From assembly GCA_964556005.1 (NCBI GenBank), contig CAZKUR010000025.1:1-48936 (forward strand): DNA of 48,936 nt, given 5' to 3'. The DNA is from CAZKUR01 sp964556005 (GTDB lineage Bacteria > Bacteroidota > Ignavibacteria > Ignavibacteriales > Ignavibacteriaceae). A model generated the notes under the pieces. It did not search any database and had not been told where the DNA came from. It saw only the letters and a program-made list of their open reading frames with translations. Shown piece after piece: positions 1 through 9,100 of the stretch. The stretch's first letter is position 1. Every line of letters begins with the position of its first letter. Position numbers and translations under genes: made by a program.

Positions 1-70
1 GAAATTCATAAAACTTATTCAGGGAAAGAGATTCAAAATCATGAATATTAAAACTTTAAGGAGACGGAGC

Positions 71-1570
71 ATGTATAAAATTTTCAGGGGAATTAATTTA
101 TTTCTCGTTTTTTTATTTTCTGTTTTCATTTTCTCTTGTAAAGAAAATACAATCCAGCCTACACTATACGGAAATATTTCGGGTACAATTTACGACGCTG
201 CAACTTCACAAATAATAGAAGGCGCTAATATTACTTCAAATCCGCCGACGAGTGCAATTGTTACAAATTCTTCGGGACAATACAGCATAAGCCAGGTCTC
301 GGTAGGTGATTATACTATTTCAGCATCTAAAAAAGGATATAAGAAAGGTACGGTTTCAATTTCAGTAAAGGAAAATCAAACAACTCAAGCCGATATATTT
401 TTAGACATAGATACAACAAACAACAAACCGCCAAGCAAACCAAAAAATCCATCACCGGATAATCAAGCTGTCAATCAGTCTGTAGATTTAACTCTGGCAT
501 GGAATGCCACTACTCCAAATTCCAATGATCCGCTGACATACGATGTTTACCTTTATGAATCCGGTTCAACTACTCAAACCAACATTGCAGAAGGCATTTC
601 AGATACTACGGTGCAAGCAGCAGGTTTAAAGTTTAATACAACTTATTTCTGGCAGGTAATAGTAAAAGATTCGTTAGGCCTTGTTACAAACGGTGATGTA
701 TGGAGTTTTCAAACAGCATCCTTCCCTACTACACCAATTACCTTTGCTACAAACCGGGACGGCAATTATGAAATTTATGTTTCGGATACTACAGCGCAAA
801 ATACAATTCGCTTAACAAATAATATCGTCCGTGATTGGTGGCCGAGAATCAGTCCGAGAAATGATGAAATTGCATTTACTTCCGAAAGTTCATCCGGCCC
901 GCAAATCTATTTGATGAACAGGGTCGGTTCGGGTTTAACGCTGGTTACTTCCCTTCCGGTTTCCGGCAATCATTATCTTGGTACAGGGTTCTGCTGGTCT
1001 TACGACGGCGGAGGTTTCTTTTACAGCTACTACAATAAATTATTCAGCATAAGAAAAGACGGAAGCGGCCTTATTACAATAACCACTTCCCCATCCGGAA
1101 GAAATTTTAGAGATATTGAACAATCACCGCTTGGTGATAGGCTCGTTGCTTTAACTATCGGCGATAATATTTATGATTCGGAAATTTATTTGATGAATTC
1201 CGATGGAAGCAATAATGCTTTATTCTTAGGCAACCTTCAGGGAGTGACGGAAAGTCCCTCTTTCTCTGTTGATGGAAATAAAATTATGTACACACATGAT
1301 GTTTCAGGTTACCAGGTGCAAAGCGGCAGGCAGCTTAATTCCCACATTTTCATTGTAAGTCTCGATCATAGCGATTCAGTTGATGTTTCATTCAAAAAAG
1401 TTGATGGTACAAATGATTTACATCCGAGATTTTCACCCGATGGTTCACAAATAATTTTTGAGAATGTGCCAAACGACGGTTCACAGCCGGCGGATATTTG
1501 GTTAATGAACAGTGATGGTACAAATCGCCATAAAATCATTTCTAACGGTGTTATGCCGGATTGGAAGTGA
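71..1570 (+). CDS. Lipoprotein with carboxypeptidase-regulatory-like, Fn3-like and TolB-like propeller domains
   Basis: A start at 71 is preferred over 41: AAGGAG lies about 7 bases upstream of 71, and the shorter protein begins with a classic lipoprotein signal, a hydrophobic run ending FIFSC with the lipidated Cys near residue 23. Numbering from there, residues ~35-115 look like a carboxypeptidase-regulatory-like beta-sandwich (GNISGTIYDA, then GDYTISASKKGYKKG). Residues ~125-215 look like a fibronectin-III-type domain (PSPDNQAVNQS, FWQVIVKDS). The remainder holds PD40/TolB-type repeats (FATNRDGNYEIYV, SPRNDEIAFTS, FSPDGSQIIF, DIWLMNSDGTN). It is probably anchored in the outer membrane or periplasm, and propellers of this kind usually bind proteins or glycans. 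No partner gene is adjacent, so the ligand is unknown. Domain calls are by eye. Confidence 0.85.
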   Translation: MYKIFRGINLFLVFLFSVFIFSCKENTIQPTLYGNISGTIYDAATSQIIEGANITSNPPTSAIVTNSSGQYSISQVSVGDYTISASKKGYKKGTVSISVKENQTTQADIFLDIDTTNNKPPSKPKNPSPDNQAVNQSVDLTLAWNATTPNSNDPLTYDVYLYESGSTTQTNIAEGISDTTVQAAGLKFNTTYFWQVIVKDSLGLVTNGDVWSFQTASFPTTPITFATNRDGNYEIYVSDTTAQNTIRLTNNIVRDWWPRISPRNDEIAFTSESSSGPQIYLMNRVGSGLTLVTSLPVSGNHYLGTGFCWSYDGGGFFYSYYNKLFSIRKDGSGLITITTSPSGRNFRDIEQSPLGDRLVALTIGDNIYDSEIYLMNSDGSNNALFLGNLQGVTESPSFSVDGNKIMYTHDVSGYQVQSGRQLNSHIFIVSLDHSDSVDVSFKKVDGTNDLHPRFSPDGSQIIFENVPNDGSQPADIWLMNSDGTNRHKIISNGVMPDWK

Positions 1571-1755
1571 AATTTTAATAATTATTAACCAGGCATTCGG
1601 GGATTTTGGGTTTTATTTTCTCATTTCCTTCAACAAATAATTAATAGCATATTCGTATGAGTGCCCAATCATATCTTTTCTTTCCATATTTAGAAATCGA
1701 TTAAATTATCAAATTTATTTTTAATTTGACCAATCTAATCTAATTTTACTTTTAA

Positions 1756-2625
1756 ATGAACCGTTTACCCGAACACCAAAAAGGACTCCTATTCGTTGCA
1801 TTCGCTGCACTTCTCTGGAGCAGCGGCGGATTGCTTATAAAATTAGTCACCTTTGATGCAATGCAGATTTCATTTTTTAGGTGTGCGTTTGCATCATTAA
1901 CCTTCTTTGCTGTTTTTAGAACTCAGATATTCAAAGCGAATGTTTTTACAATAATTAACTCTTTATTTTATGCTTCGGTTTTGATTTTATATGTGCTGGC
2001 AATGAAAACTACTACTGCCGCAAACGCAATTTTTCTTCAGTCAACTGCGCCGATTTATGTTTTAATATTTGAACCGCTAATTTCTAAAACCAAATATGAA
2101 AAAATAAATATCATCAGCGTAGCCGTTGTTTTTATCGGGATGATTTTGTTTTTCATCGGAAAAATTTCTCCCGAACATCTTGAAGGAAATATTTATGCTT
2201 TACTATCAGGAGTTTTCTTTGCTGCTCTTTTTTTAGGATTGAAAAAGAATAAACCGGAATATCAATTCAGTTCTATTTTTTACGGCAATGTAATAGTAGC
2301 TTTAGTTTGTATTCCTTTTTTAAGCGGGATTACAAACGTTAATCCTTCTAACTTGTGGATGGTAGCATTTCTCGGAGTTTTTCAGATCGGAATTGCTTAC
2401 ATTTTCTTCAGCAGAGGTTTGAAACGTGTTAATGCAATTGAGGCTTCTTTAATTTCTCTTATAGAACCCGTGCTTAATCCCGTTTGGGTATTTCTTGGAT
2501 ATGGTGAAGTACCTTCTTTCTTTTCAATAATCGGCGGTTTGATTATCCTCTCTGCAATCGTTGTAAGATCAGTTTTAAGCGGTTCACCTTCATTAAAGGC
2601 ACGGTTAAAATTAGAAAATAATTAA
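1756..2625 (+). CDS. EamA/DMT-family transporter
   Basis: The 289-residue protein is almost entirely hydrophobic, with about ten membrane segments in two homologous halves. It starts with the family signature around AALLWSSGGLLIK and has the second-half motif LISLIEPVLNPVWVFL near residues 230-246. EamA proteins (drug/metabolite transporter superfamily) sit in the inner membrane and export small metabolites such as amino acids; the substrate cannot be read from sequence. Length is normal for the family. It is a single gene with a 185-base AT-rich spacer upstream and no obvious operon partner. Confidence 0.9.
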   Translation: MNRLPEHQKGLLFVAFAALLWSSGGLLIKLVTFDAMQISFFRCAFASLTFFAVFRTQIFKANVFTIINSLFYASVLILYVLAMKTTTAANAIFLQSTAPIYVLIFEPLISKTKYEKINIISVAVVFIGMILFFIGKISPEHLEGNIYALLSGVFFAALFLGLKKNKPEYQFSSIFYGNVIVALVCIPFLSGITNVNPSNLWMVAFLGVFQIGIAYIFFSRGLKRVNAIEASLISLIEPVLNPVWVFLGYGEVPSFFSIIGGLIILSAIVVRSVLSGSPSLKARLKLENN

Positions 2626-2696
2626 AACGCTAAATTTGAACTGTATAAAAAGAATATTTAATTTAAATTAATAGAAATAACTAATAACCATAACCC

Positions 2697-2987
2697 ATGG
2701 AAAACATTAACGAAATAAAAAAATTATTAGAGTTCAATAAAGATAATTTAATCAATAAGTATAATCTTAAATCTTTAGCAATTTTTGGTTCGTTCAGCCG
2801 TGAAGAGCAAACGGAAAAAAGCGATATTGATATTTTGGTTGAATTTAATAAACCAATTGGAATAGAATTTATTGATCTCGCCGAAGAACTTGAACGAATA
2901 TTAAAAATTAAAGTTGATCTGGTTTCTAAAAACGGAGTTAAATCAAGATATTTTAAAGAAATTGAAGATGAACTAATTTATGTCTAA
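2697..2987 (+). CDS. MNT-type nucleotidyltransferase (antitoxin-like half of a HEPN/MNT pair)
   Basis: This 96-residue protein is a minimal nucleotidyltransferase. The motif GSFSRxE at residues 31-37 is followed by SDIDILVEF at 42-50, giving the G-S and D-x-D residues (D43, D45) that bind metal and NTP. In HEPN/MNT toxin-antitoxin systems the MNT protein neutralises the HEPN RNase, in studied cases by adenylylating it. Here the expected HEPN gene starts in an 8-base overlap at 2980 but stops after 28 codons, so the pair looks broken. The catalytic residues are intact, so the protein may still be active, or may act as a lone antitoxin against a toxin elsewhere. Confidence 0.88.
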   Translation: MENINEIKKLLEFNKDNLINKYNLKSLAIFGSFSREEQTEKSDIDILVEFNKPIGIEFIDLAEELERILKIKVDLVSKNGVKSRYFKEIEDELIYV

Positions 2988-3066
2988 GCGAAATCCTAAA
3001 TTATTAATTGATGATATTTTAGAAGCTGCAAATAAAATTACAGAATATACTTCTTTGTATTTTTGA
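2980..3066 (+). pseudogene. Truncated HEPN-domain (DUF86-like) gene remnant
   Basis: ATG at 2980 overlaps the end of the MNT gene by 8 bases, the usual arrangement for HEPN/MNT pairs. The product begins MSKRNPKLLIDDILEAANKI and then ITEYTSLYF before a TGA at 3064. That start matches the usual N-terminal helix of HEPN (DUF86) proteins, which are about 110 residues long. The remaining ~80 residues, including the RxxxxH active site, are not found in any frame before the palindromic repeat at 3115. I infer a truncation or frameshift followed by decay. Family assignment rests on the short N-terminus plus gene order. Confidence 0.6.
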
Positions 3067-3114
3067 CTAATTCTTTTAAACGAATTGTCTCTAGAGTCAT
3101 GTCAACCTTAAAAT

Positions 3115-3151
3115 GCCGCTAATGCGCGAATAACATTAGCGCATTCGCGGC
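3115..3151. repeat. Imperfect 17-bp palindrome, copy 1 of a dispersed repeat
   Basis: Arms GCCGCTAATGCGCGAAT (3115-3131) and ATTAGCGCATTCGCGGC (3135-3151) pair with only two mismatches around a 3-base loop. The same ATTAGCGCATT(C/A)GCGGC core recurs at 10231-10247. G+C is far above the flanking DNA. There is no T-run on either side, so a simple terminator is unlikely. It lies just after the truncated HEPN gene. Confidence 0.75.
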
Positions 3152-3230
3152 TATATAAAAAGGATTTAAAAGAAACCACAAAATTAACAAAGCACTAGGG
3201 ATAAGTCATTTCTAATTTCGTTTACGAGCT

Positions 3231-3683
3231 ATGGTAAAAGCAATTATAACTGGAACTACCGGGATGGTTGGTGAAGGTGTTCTTTACGAATGTTTAAATC
3301 ACCCGGAAGTTGAATCCGTATTGGTAATTAATAGAAGACCTTGCAATATTAACCATCCGAAATTAACCGAAATCATTCAAGATAATTTTTACGATTTCAC
3401 AAATTTAGAAAGCCAACTAAAAGGTTTAAACGCTTGTTTCTTTTGNNNNNNNNNNNNNNNNNNNNNNNNNNNNNNNNNNNNNNNNNNNNNNNNNNNNNNN
3501 NNNNNNNNNNNNNNNNNNNNNNNNNNNNNNNNNNNNNNNNNNNNNATCGTTAAACTGCTTTTTCCTAAACATATCTGCTCACTGAAAGAAATCGGATTAG
3601 CTATGATAAATTCAGTATTAAAAGGATATGATAAAAAAGTTTTAGAGGTAAGTGACATTGTCAAGCTTGCGAATAAATTGTAA
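3231..3683 (+). CDS. NAD(P)-binding epimerase/SDR-like protein, interrupted by assembly gap
   Basis: The N-terminus MVKAIITGTTGMVGEGVL shows a Rossmann-fold nucleotide-binding loop (G8xxG11xxG14) of the NAD-dependent epimerase / atypical short-chain reductase type. Coding resumes after the gap with LGLAMINSVLKG-like sequence (EIGLAMINSVLKGYDKKVL) and an in-frame stop at 3681. Proteins of this type are about 220 residues. Only about 72 plus 45 residues are visible, so roughly 100 residues are missing, more than the 33 that 100 N would allow. The gap length is therefore a placeholder, and frame continuity across it is a coincidence or an assumption. Substrate unknown; no operon context. Confidence 0.75.
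   Translation: MVKAIITGTTGMVGEGVLYECLNHPEVESVLVINRRPCNINHPKLTEIIQDNFYDFTNLESQLKGLNACFFXXXXXXXXXXXXXXXXXXXXXXXXXXXXXXXXXXIVKLLFPKHICSLKEIGLAMINSVLKGYDKKVLEVSDIVKLANKL
3446..3545. other. Assembly gap (100 N)
   Basis: Exactly 100 undetermined bases interrupt the NAD(P)-binding gene. The fixed length suggests a scaffolding placeholder. From the family's usual length the true distance is probably nearer 300 bases. Confidence 0.98.
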
Positions 3684-4019
3684 AAGTGAGGATATTTCCG
3701 AATTTATCTTAAATATGAAATCTCTCAACTCATTTATGAAGTTTCTATTATTTTGTTCAAACTAAATACGAATATCGCCTTGAATTCAAGAATAATCAAA
3801 GAATTCGGATGTGTTGTAAAATTATAGAATGCTAAGATTATTTGATTTGAACTTAATTTGCCGTAATTTTCCAGATGTTATTTTTAGATGGATTTCAAAT
3901 TATTCCCCTAACAATAATCTTTAAATAAACTACTTATCAACAGACCGCTGTTTTAAAACCCACTTACCCGGCTCTTACGGGAAAAAGTTTTCATCCGGCA
4001 AGTCATAAAAGAAGAAAAT
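3684..4019. other. Non-coding spacer upstream of the RNA helicase
   Basis: This 336-base AT-rich stretch holds no convincing gene. It has a perfect 12-base palindrome CTTGAATTCAAG at 3779-3790. The last 70 bases are more G+C-rich (TTACCCGGCTCTTACGGG near 3963-3981) and could be a leader of the helicase mRNA. DEAD-box helicase genes often have long regulated leaders, but I see no diagnostic structure. Confidence 0.4.
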
Positions 4020-5203
4020 ATGTCATTCGAAAAATTACATCTCATAAAGCCGATTCAAAAAGCAATAGCTAACGAAGGTTATACGATACCGACTCCAATT
4101 CAAGAGCAGGCAATTCCAATCATCATGGATGGAAAAGATCTGTTAGGAAGTGCACAAACAGGTACAGGTAAAACTGCCGCATTTGCAATCCCCATTTTGC
4201 AAATACTTAATGCAGATAAACAACCATTTAAATCGAAAAGGATGATTAGAACATTAATCGTTAGCCCGACAAGGGAACTTGCCCTACAAATAGGTGAAAG
4301 TTTTAACGCTTACGGTAAGTACACAGGATTAAGAAACACTGTTGTCTGCGGCGGCGTATCCCAAAGAAAGCAAACCAATGATTTAAGGAAGGGTGTTGAT
4401 ATTTTAATTGCAACTCCCGGAAGACTGCTCGACTTGATCAATCAAAAATTTATAAATCTTAAACATCTAAAAATATTAGTGCTCGATGAAGCGGATAGAA
4501 TGCTCGATATGGGTTTCATAAATGACGTTAAGAAAATTTTAGAAAAACTCCCGGCTCAAAGACAGACTTTATTCTTTTCTGCTACTATACCTTCGGAAGT
4601 TATAAAACTCGCAGATTCAATGTTAAATAATCCTGTAAAAATAGAAATTGCCCCTGAATCAAAAACCGTCGAGTCAATTAAACAAGGAGTTTATTTTGTT
4701 TCTCAGCCGGATAAAAAGAAATTATTGATTCATATTTTGGAAACTCAAAATGTCGAATCAGCTTTAATTTTTACACGTACCAAAATCGGAGCAGACCGTG
4801 TTACTAAATTTTTAAATAACGCTAACATTAATGCCGATTCTATTCACGGAAACAAATCTCAGAGTGCAAGAATAAACGCATTAAAAAACTTTAAATCAAA
4901 TCGTACCAGGATACTTGTTGCAACCGATATAGCATCGCGCGGAATTGACGTTGAAAAATTATCGCATGTATTCAATTATGATATCCCGGATATTTCCGAA
5001 ACTTATATTCACCGCATCGGACGTACCGGTAGAGCCGGTTTAAGCGGTACTGCACTTTCATTCTGTGATTCTGATGAAAAATATTACTTAAAGAATATTA
5101 ATAAACTGATAAAAACACCCATCCCCGTTATTAATGATCATCCTTATAAATTAAATGATAATGAAGATGAAGATATTGCAATTATAGATCTGAACTTTTC
5201 AAA
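4020..5203 (+). CDS. DEAD-box ATP-dependent RNA helicase (RhlE-like), 3' end lost in gap
   Basis: All core helicase motifs are present in order: Q motif (YTIPTPIQEQAI, ~21-32), Walker A AQTGTGKT (45-52), PTRELALQ (~83-90), TPGR (~132), DEAD (156-159), SAT, and the second-domain motifs ATDIASRGIDV and HRIGRTGRAG. The enzyme unwinds short RNA duplexes with ATP; RhlE relatives act in ribosome assembly, RNA decay and cold adaptation. About 395 residues are readable. The variable C-terminal tail runs into the assembly gap at 5204, and no continuation is seen beyond it, where pdxH lies on the other strand. The two genes therefore converge inside the gap. Confidence 0.93.
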
Positions 5204-5303
5204 NNNNNNNNNNNNNNNNNNNNNNNNNNNNNNNNNNNNNNNNNNNNNNNNNNNNNNNNNNNNNNNNNNNNNNNNNNNNNNNNNNNNNNNNNNNNNNNNN
5301 NNN
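5204..5303. other. Assembly gap (100 N)
   Basis: A second run of exactly 100 undetermined bases, between the 3' end of the plus-strand helicase and the 3' end of the minus-strand pdxH. Both genes lose their C-termini here. The real length is unknown. Confidence 0.98.
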
Positions 5304-5863
5304 ATGTAGCAAATTCTGTCATGCAGCCTGCTTTCCCTTCCCTGCCAAAATTCAAATCTATCGGGGATTACTTTAAATCCACCCCAATACGGCGGTAACG
5401 GAATAGTTTTGCTGTCGTATTGATCGTACATTTCCCGGTACCGGGCTTCTAAAAATTCCCGGTTAGGAATTATCCTGCTCTGCTGCGATGCCCATGCACC
5501 GATTTGACTTTCCCTTGGCCTGGATTTAAAATATTCTTCTGATTTTTCATACGAAACTTTTTTTACTCTTCCTGAAATACGAACCTGCCTTCTTTGTTTG
5601 TCCCAGTAAAATAGTAATGCTGCATAAGGATTTTCTATTAAGTCTCTCCCCTTCTGACTTTCGTAGTTTGTATAAAAGATATAACCGTCATCTTCAATTC
5701 CTTTAAGTAAAACTGTTCTTATCGATGGTACACCATCGCGGGTTGAAGTTGCTACAATCATTGCGCTCGGTTCTTCCAGATCTGATTTAACCACATCTTC
5801 AAACCAGTTTTCAAACTGCTTAAAGGGATTTTTATCAATATCCGATTTACTTAAAGGATTCAA
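5304..5863 (-). CDS. pdxH: Pyridoxamine/pyridoxine 5'-phosphate oxidase (3' end in gap)
   Basis: PdxH oxidises pyridoxine- or pyridoxamine-phosphate to pyridoxal 5'-phosphate with FMN, the last step of vitamin B6 synthesis and salvage, in the cytoplasm. Readable family blocks: TRDGVPSIRTVLLKG (residues ~42-56), YTNYESQKGRDLIENP (FMN phosphate contact), RQVRISGRV, the long signature SRPRESQIGAWAS (~113-125), and FEFWQGRESRLHDR near the end. The family usually ends with another ~10-20 residues after LHDR, which fall in the gap, so about 186 of ~210 residues are seen. The upstream 267 bases (5864-6130) are the divergent spacer with the 2-oxoglutarate dehydrogenase gene. Confidence 0.95.
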
Positions 5864-6130
5864 AGAATACTCCTTTCTTAATTGAAAGAAAAATTTGTCA
5901 TTAGATACTACTTCCGCTTTTAATCAATTTTTTCTTTATCACCAATTAAATTTTATCCAAAATAATATTTTCCTTTTGTTAAATGAAAATTTAACAATTT
6001 AATGTGAATTATTTTATGATAGTGTTCAATTTGATTTAAATATCCTCTGGTGTTCGGTTTATTATGAAGTATAATTTATCTTTAATAAATTAAGAATCTA
6101 AATACCGACAAATAAAACCTTATAACAATT

Positions 6131-9100
6131 ATGAAATCGTTAGAATTGACTCCCGAACAGAAAGAGGAGATCGAAAGATTTGGTGCAAATACCTGGTTTG
6201 TTGAATCTCTGCACAGACAATACCTAAAAGATCCTTCCGCTTTACCTGAACAATGGCAAAAATTTTTCGGAAAAGTAGGCGGAAAAGATAGAGTAAACGG
6301 TAAAAAAGATAAAACTACCGGTACAAATTCATTCTTAGATTTTAAAAATATAAACTTACCTGAACCAAAACAGGAAGATGAAACACAAATAATTGCCGGA
6401 AGTGCCGAAAGAATTTTAGATAACATGAACCACAGTTTGACTATTCCGGTGGCCACCTCACAAAGAGTAATTCCGGTTAAGCTTCTTGAAGAAAACAGAA
6501 AAGTCCTCAATCAATATTTAAAGAAAAAGGATAGAGGAAAAATTTCATTCACGCATATAATTAGCTGGGCTATTCTAAAAGCAATTAAATCCGTACCGGT
6601 TATGAATTTTGCTTTCACCATCTCAAATGGAAAGCCTGCTGTTCTCAAAAGGAAAAATATAAATCTCGGCCTGGCAATAGATATCCAAAAGAAAGACGGT
6701 TCCCATTCACTCCTCGTTCCCAATATAAAAAATGCTAACCGTATGGACTTTAAGGAATTTTGGGATGCATATGAAGAACTCATTCGGAAAGCAAGATCAG
6801 GGCAAATCGATCCCGCTGAATTTTTAGGTACGACAATAACATTAACAAATCCCGGTACAATAGGTACCGTAGCTTCTGTTCCTCGTTTGATGATTGGACA
6901 GGGAGCAATTATCGCGACTGGAGCAATCCAGTATTCCGCCGAGTACCAGGCAATGTCTAAATCAACTATCTCTACTCTCGGTATAAGCAAGGTAATGACG
7001 GTTACTAGCACTTATGATCATAGGATAATTCAAGGTGCCGAATCAGGTTTGTTTTTAAAAGAGATAAATGAATACCTCTTGGGGAAAAATAATTTTTATG
7101 AAGAGCTCTTCGAAGCTCTTAAAATCCCAATGAAACCTTTAGTCTGGGAAACAGATTATCAGCCTGGAATTTTTGAAGGTGCGGCTAACACAGAAGAAAT
7201 TGAAAAACAAGCAAAAGTTCTTCAGCTAATAAATCTTTACAGGGTTAGAGGTCATTTAGTTGCTGAACTCGACCCGTTAGGTTTTCAGATCCCTTATCAT
7301 CCCGAACTCGACCCGGCAAGCTTTAAATTAACTATCTGGGATCTTGATAGAAAATTTATTACCGGCGGATTCAGCGGATTGAAAACTGCAACTCTCCGCG
7401 ATATTCTTGAGATTCTTCAAAAAACTTATTGCGAGAAAATCGGCGTCGAGTATATGCACATTCAAAATCCTGCAGAGAAAATCTGGCTTCAGAATAAAAT
7501 GGAACCGATAAAAAATTTGCCGAATTTTGATGTTGAACTGAAGAAAAAAATTCTGAATAAATTAATTATTGCAGAAAGCTTTGAACATTTTCTTCATAAT
7601 AGATTTATTGGGCATAAAAGATTTTCACTTGAAGGCTCGGAAACATTGATTCCCGTATTGGATGTAATTTTAAATGAATCTTCGGACAGCGGAATTGGAG
7701 AAGTAGTACTTGGGATGGCGCACCGTGGAAGAATAAATGTACTCGCAAATATAATCGGCAAGCCGTACGATTCTATTTTTTCAGAATTTGAAGATATCCA
7801 AGATCCAAACTCAATTCAGGGTTCCGGAGATGTAAAATATCATTTAGGTGCCTCAGGTATTTATAAAACGGACAACGGTTCACATATTACAGTTTCGGTC
7901 GCTTCCAATCCGAGTCATCTTGAATGGGTTAATCCTGTGGTAGAAGGAATTGTTAGAGCAAAACAAACAAGGTTTGGCGATAATAAAGAACATCGCAAGG
8001 TAATGCCGTTATTAATTCACGGTGATGCAGCTTTTTCCGGGCAAGGTGTAGTTGCTGAAACATTAAATCTTTCCCAATTGAAAGGATACAGAACAGGCGG
8101 AACAGTTCATATCATAATTAATAATCAAATTGGATTTACTACTACTCCTGAAGATGCGCGCTCTTCCGTTTATGCAACCGATGTGGCAAAGATGATCCAG
8201 GCGCCAATCTTTCATGTAAATGGCGACGATCCGGAAGCAGCGGTCTGGGTTGCAAAATTAGCTTTCGAATTTAGGCGGATATTTAAAAAAGATGTAGTGA
8301 TCGATTTGTTCGGATACAGACGGCATGGTCATAACGAAGGCGATGAACCCGGATTTACTCAGCCGATCTTATATGAAAAAATAAAATCACATCCTTCGGT
8401 AAGAAAAATTTATTCCCAAAGATTATTGAAAGAAGGTATTTTAACCGAAGAAGAAATTACTTCAATGAATAGCGAAATAAACGAAATACTCAGTGATTCA
8501 TTTGATAAAATTAAAAGAAAAAGCAGTTCATTCGATACGGACATACCTCTTGCAGTTTCCAAAGAAAAAGTTGAATCTGTTAAACCGGTTGAGAATTCAG
8601 GAATTTCGGAAGATAATTTAAATACTGTAGTAGAAGGTTTAACAAATTTGCCTGAGGATTTTTCGATTCATCCTAAACTTAAAAAATCACTGGAAAGAAG
8701 AAGAGAATTAATTTTTAAAAATATCGATATTGACTGGGCTTTTGCTGAAAGCCTTGCATTCGGAAGTTTGCTGCTTGAAGGTACTCCTGTGAGATTAAGC
8801 GGGCAGGACAGTGTAAGAGGAACTTTCAGCCAACGGCACCTTGCCTTAGCGGATATAAATACCGGTGAAGAATATTTTCCGTTAAATCATCTATCCAATA
8901 AACAGGCAAGGTTAGAAGCATTAGACAGCTTACTTTCCGAAGCTGCTGTTCTTGGATTTGAATATGGCTACAGTACAGCCGACCCGCTTGCGCTTGTTGC
9001 ATGGGAAGCTCAGTTCGGTGATTTTGCCAATGGTGCACAAATAATTATTGACAATTTTGTAGTGGTTTCATTTGAAAAATGGCATTTGCCAAACAGTATC

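Noticed and set aside
1613..1687. 24-residue minus-strand frame (starts MERKDMIGHSYEYAINYLL)
   Set aside because: Looks protein-like but is very short, has no ribosome site and no recognised family; may be a remnant, not reported as a gene.
3389..3664. Minus-strand open frame across the first gap
   Set aside because: It is antisense to the NAD(P)-binding gene and runs through undetermined bases.
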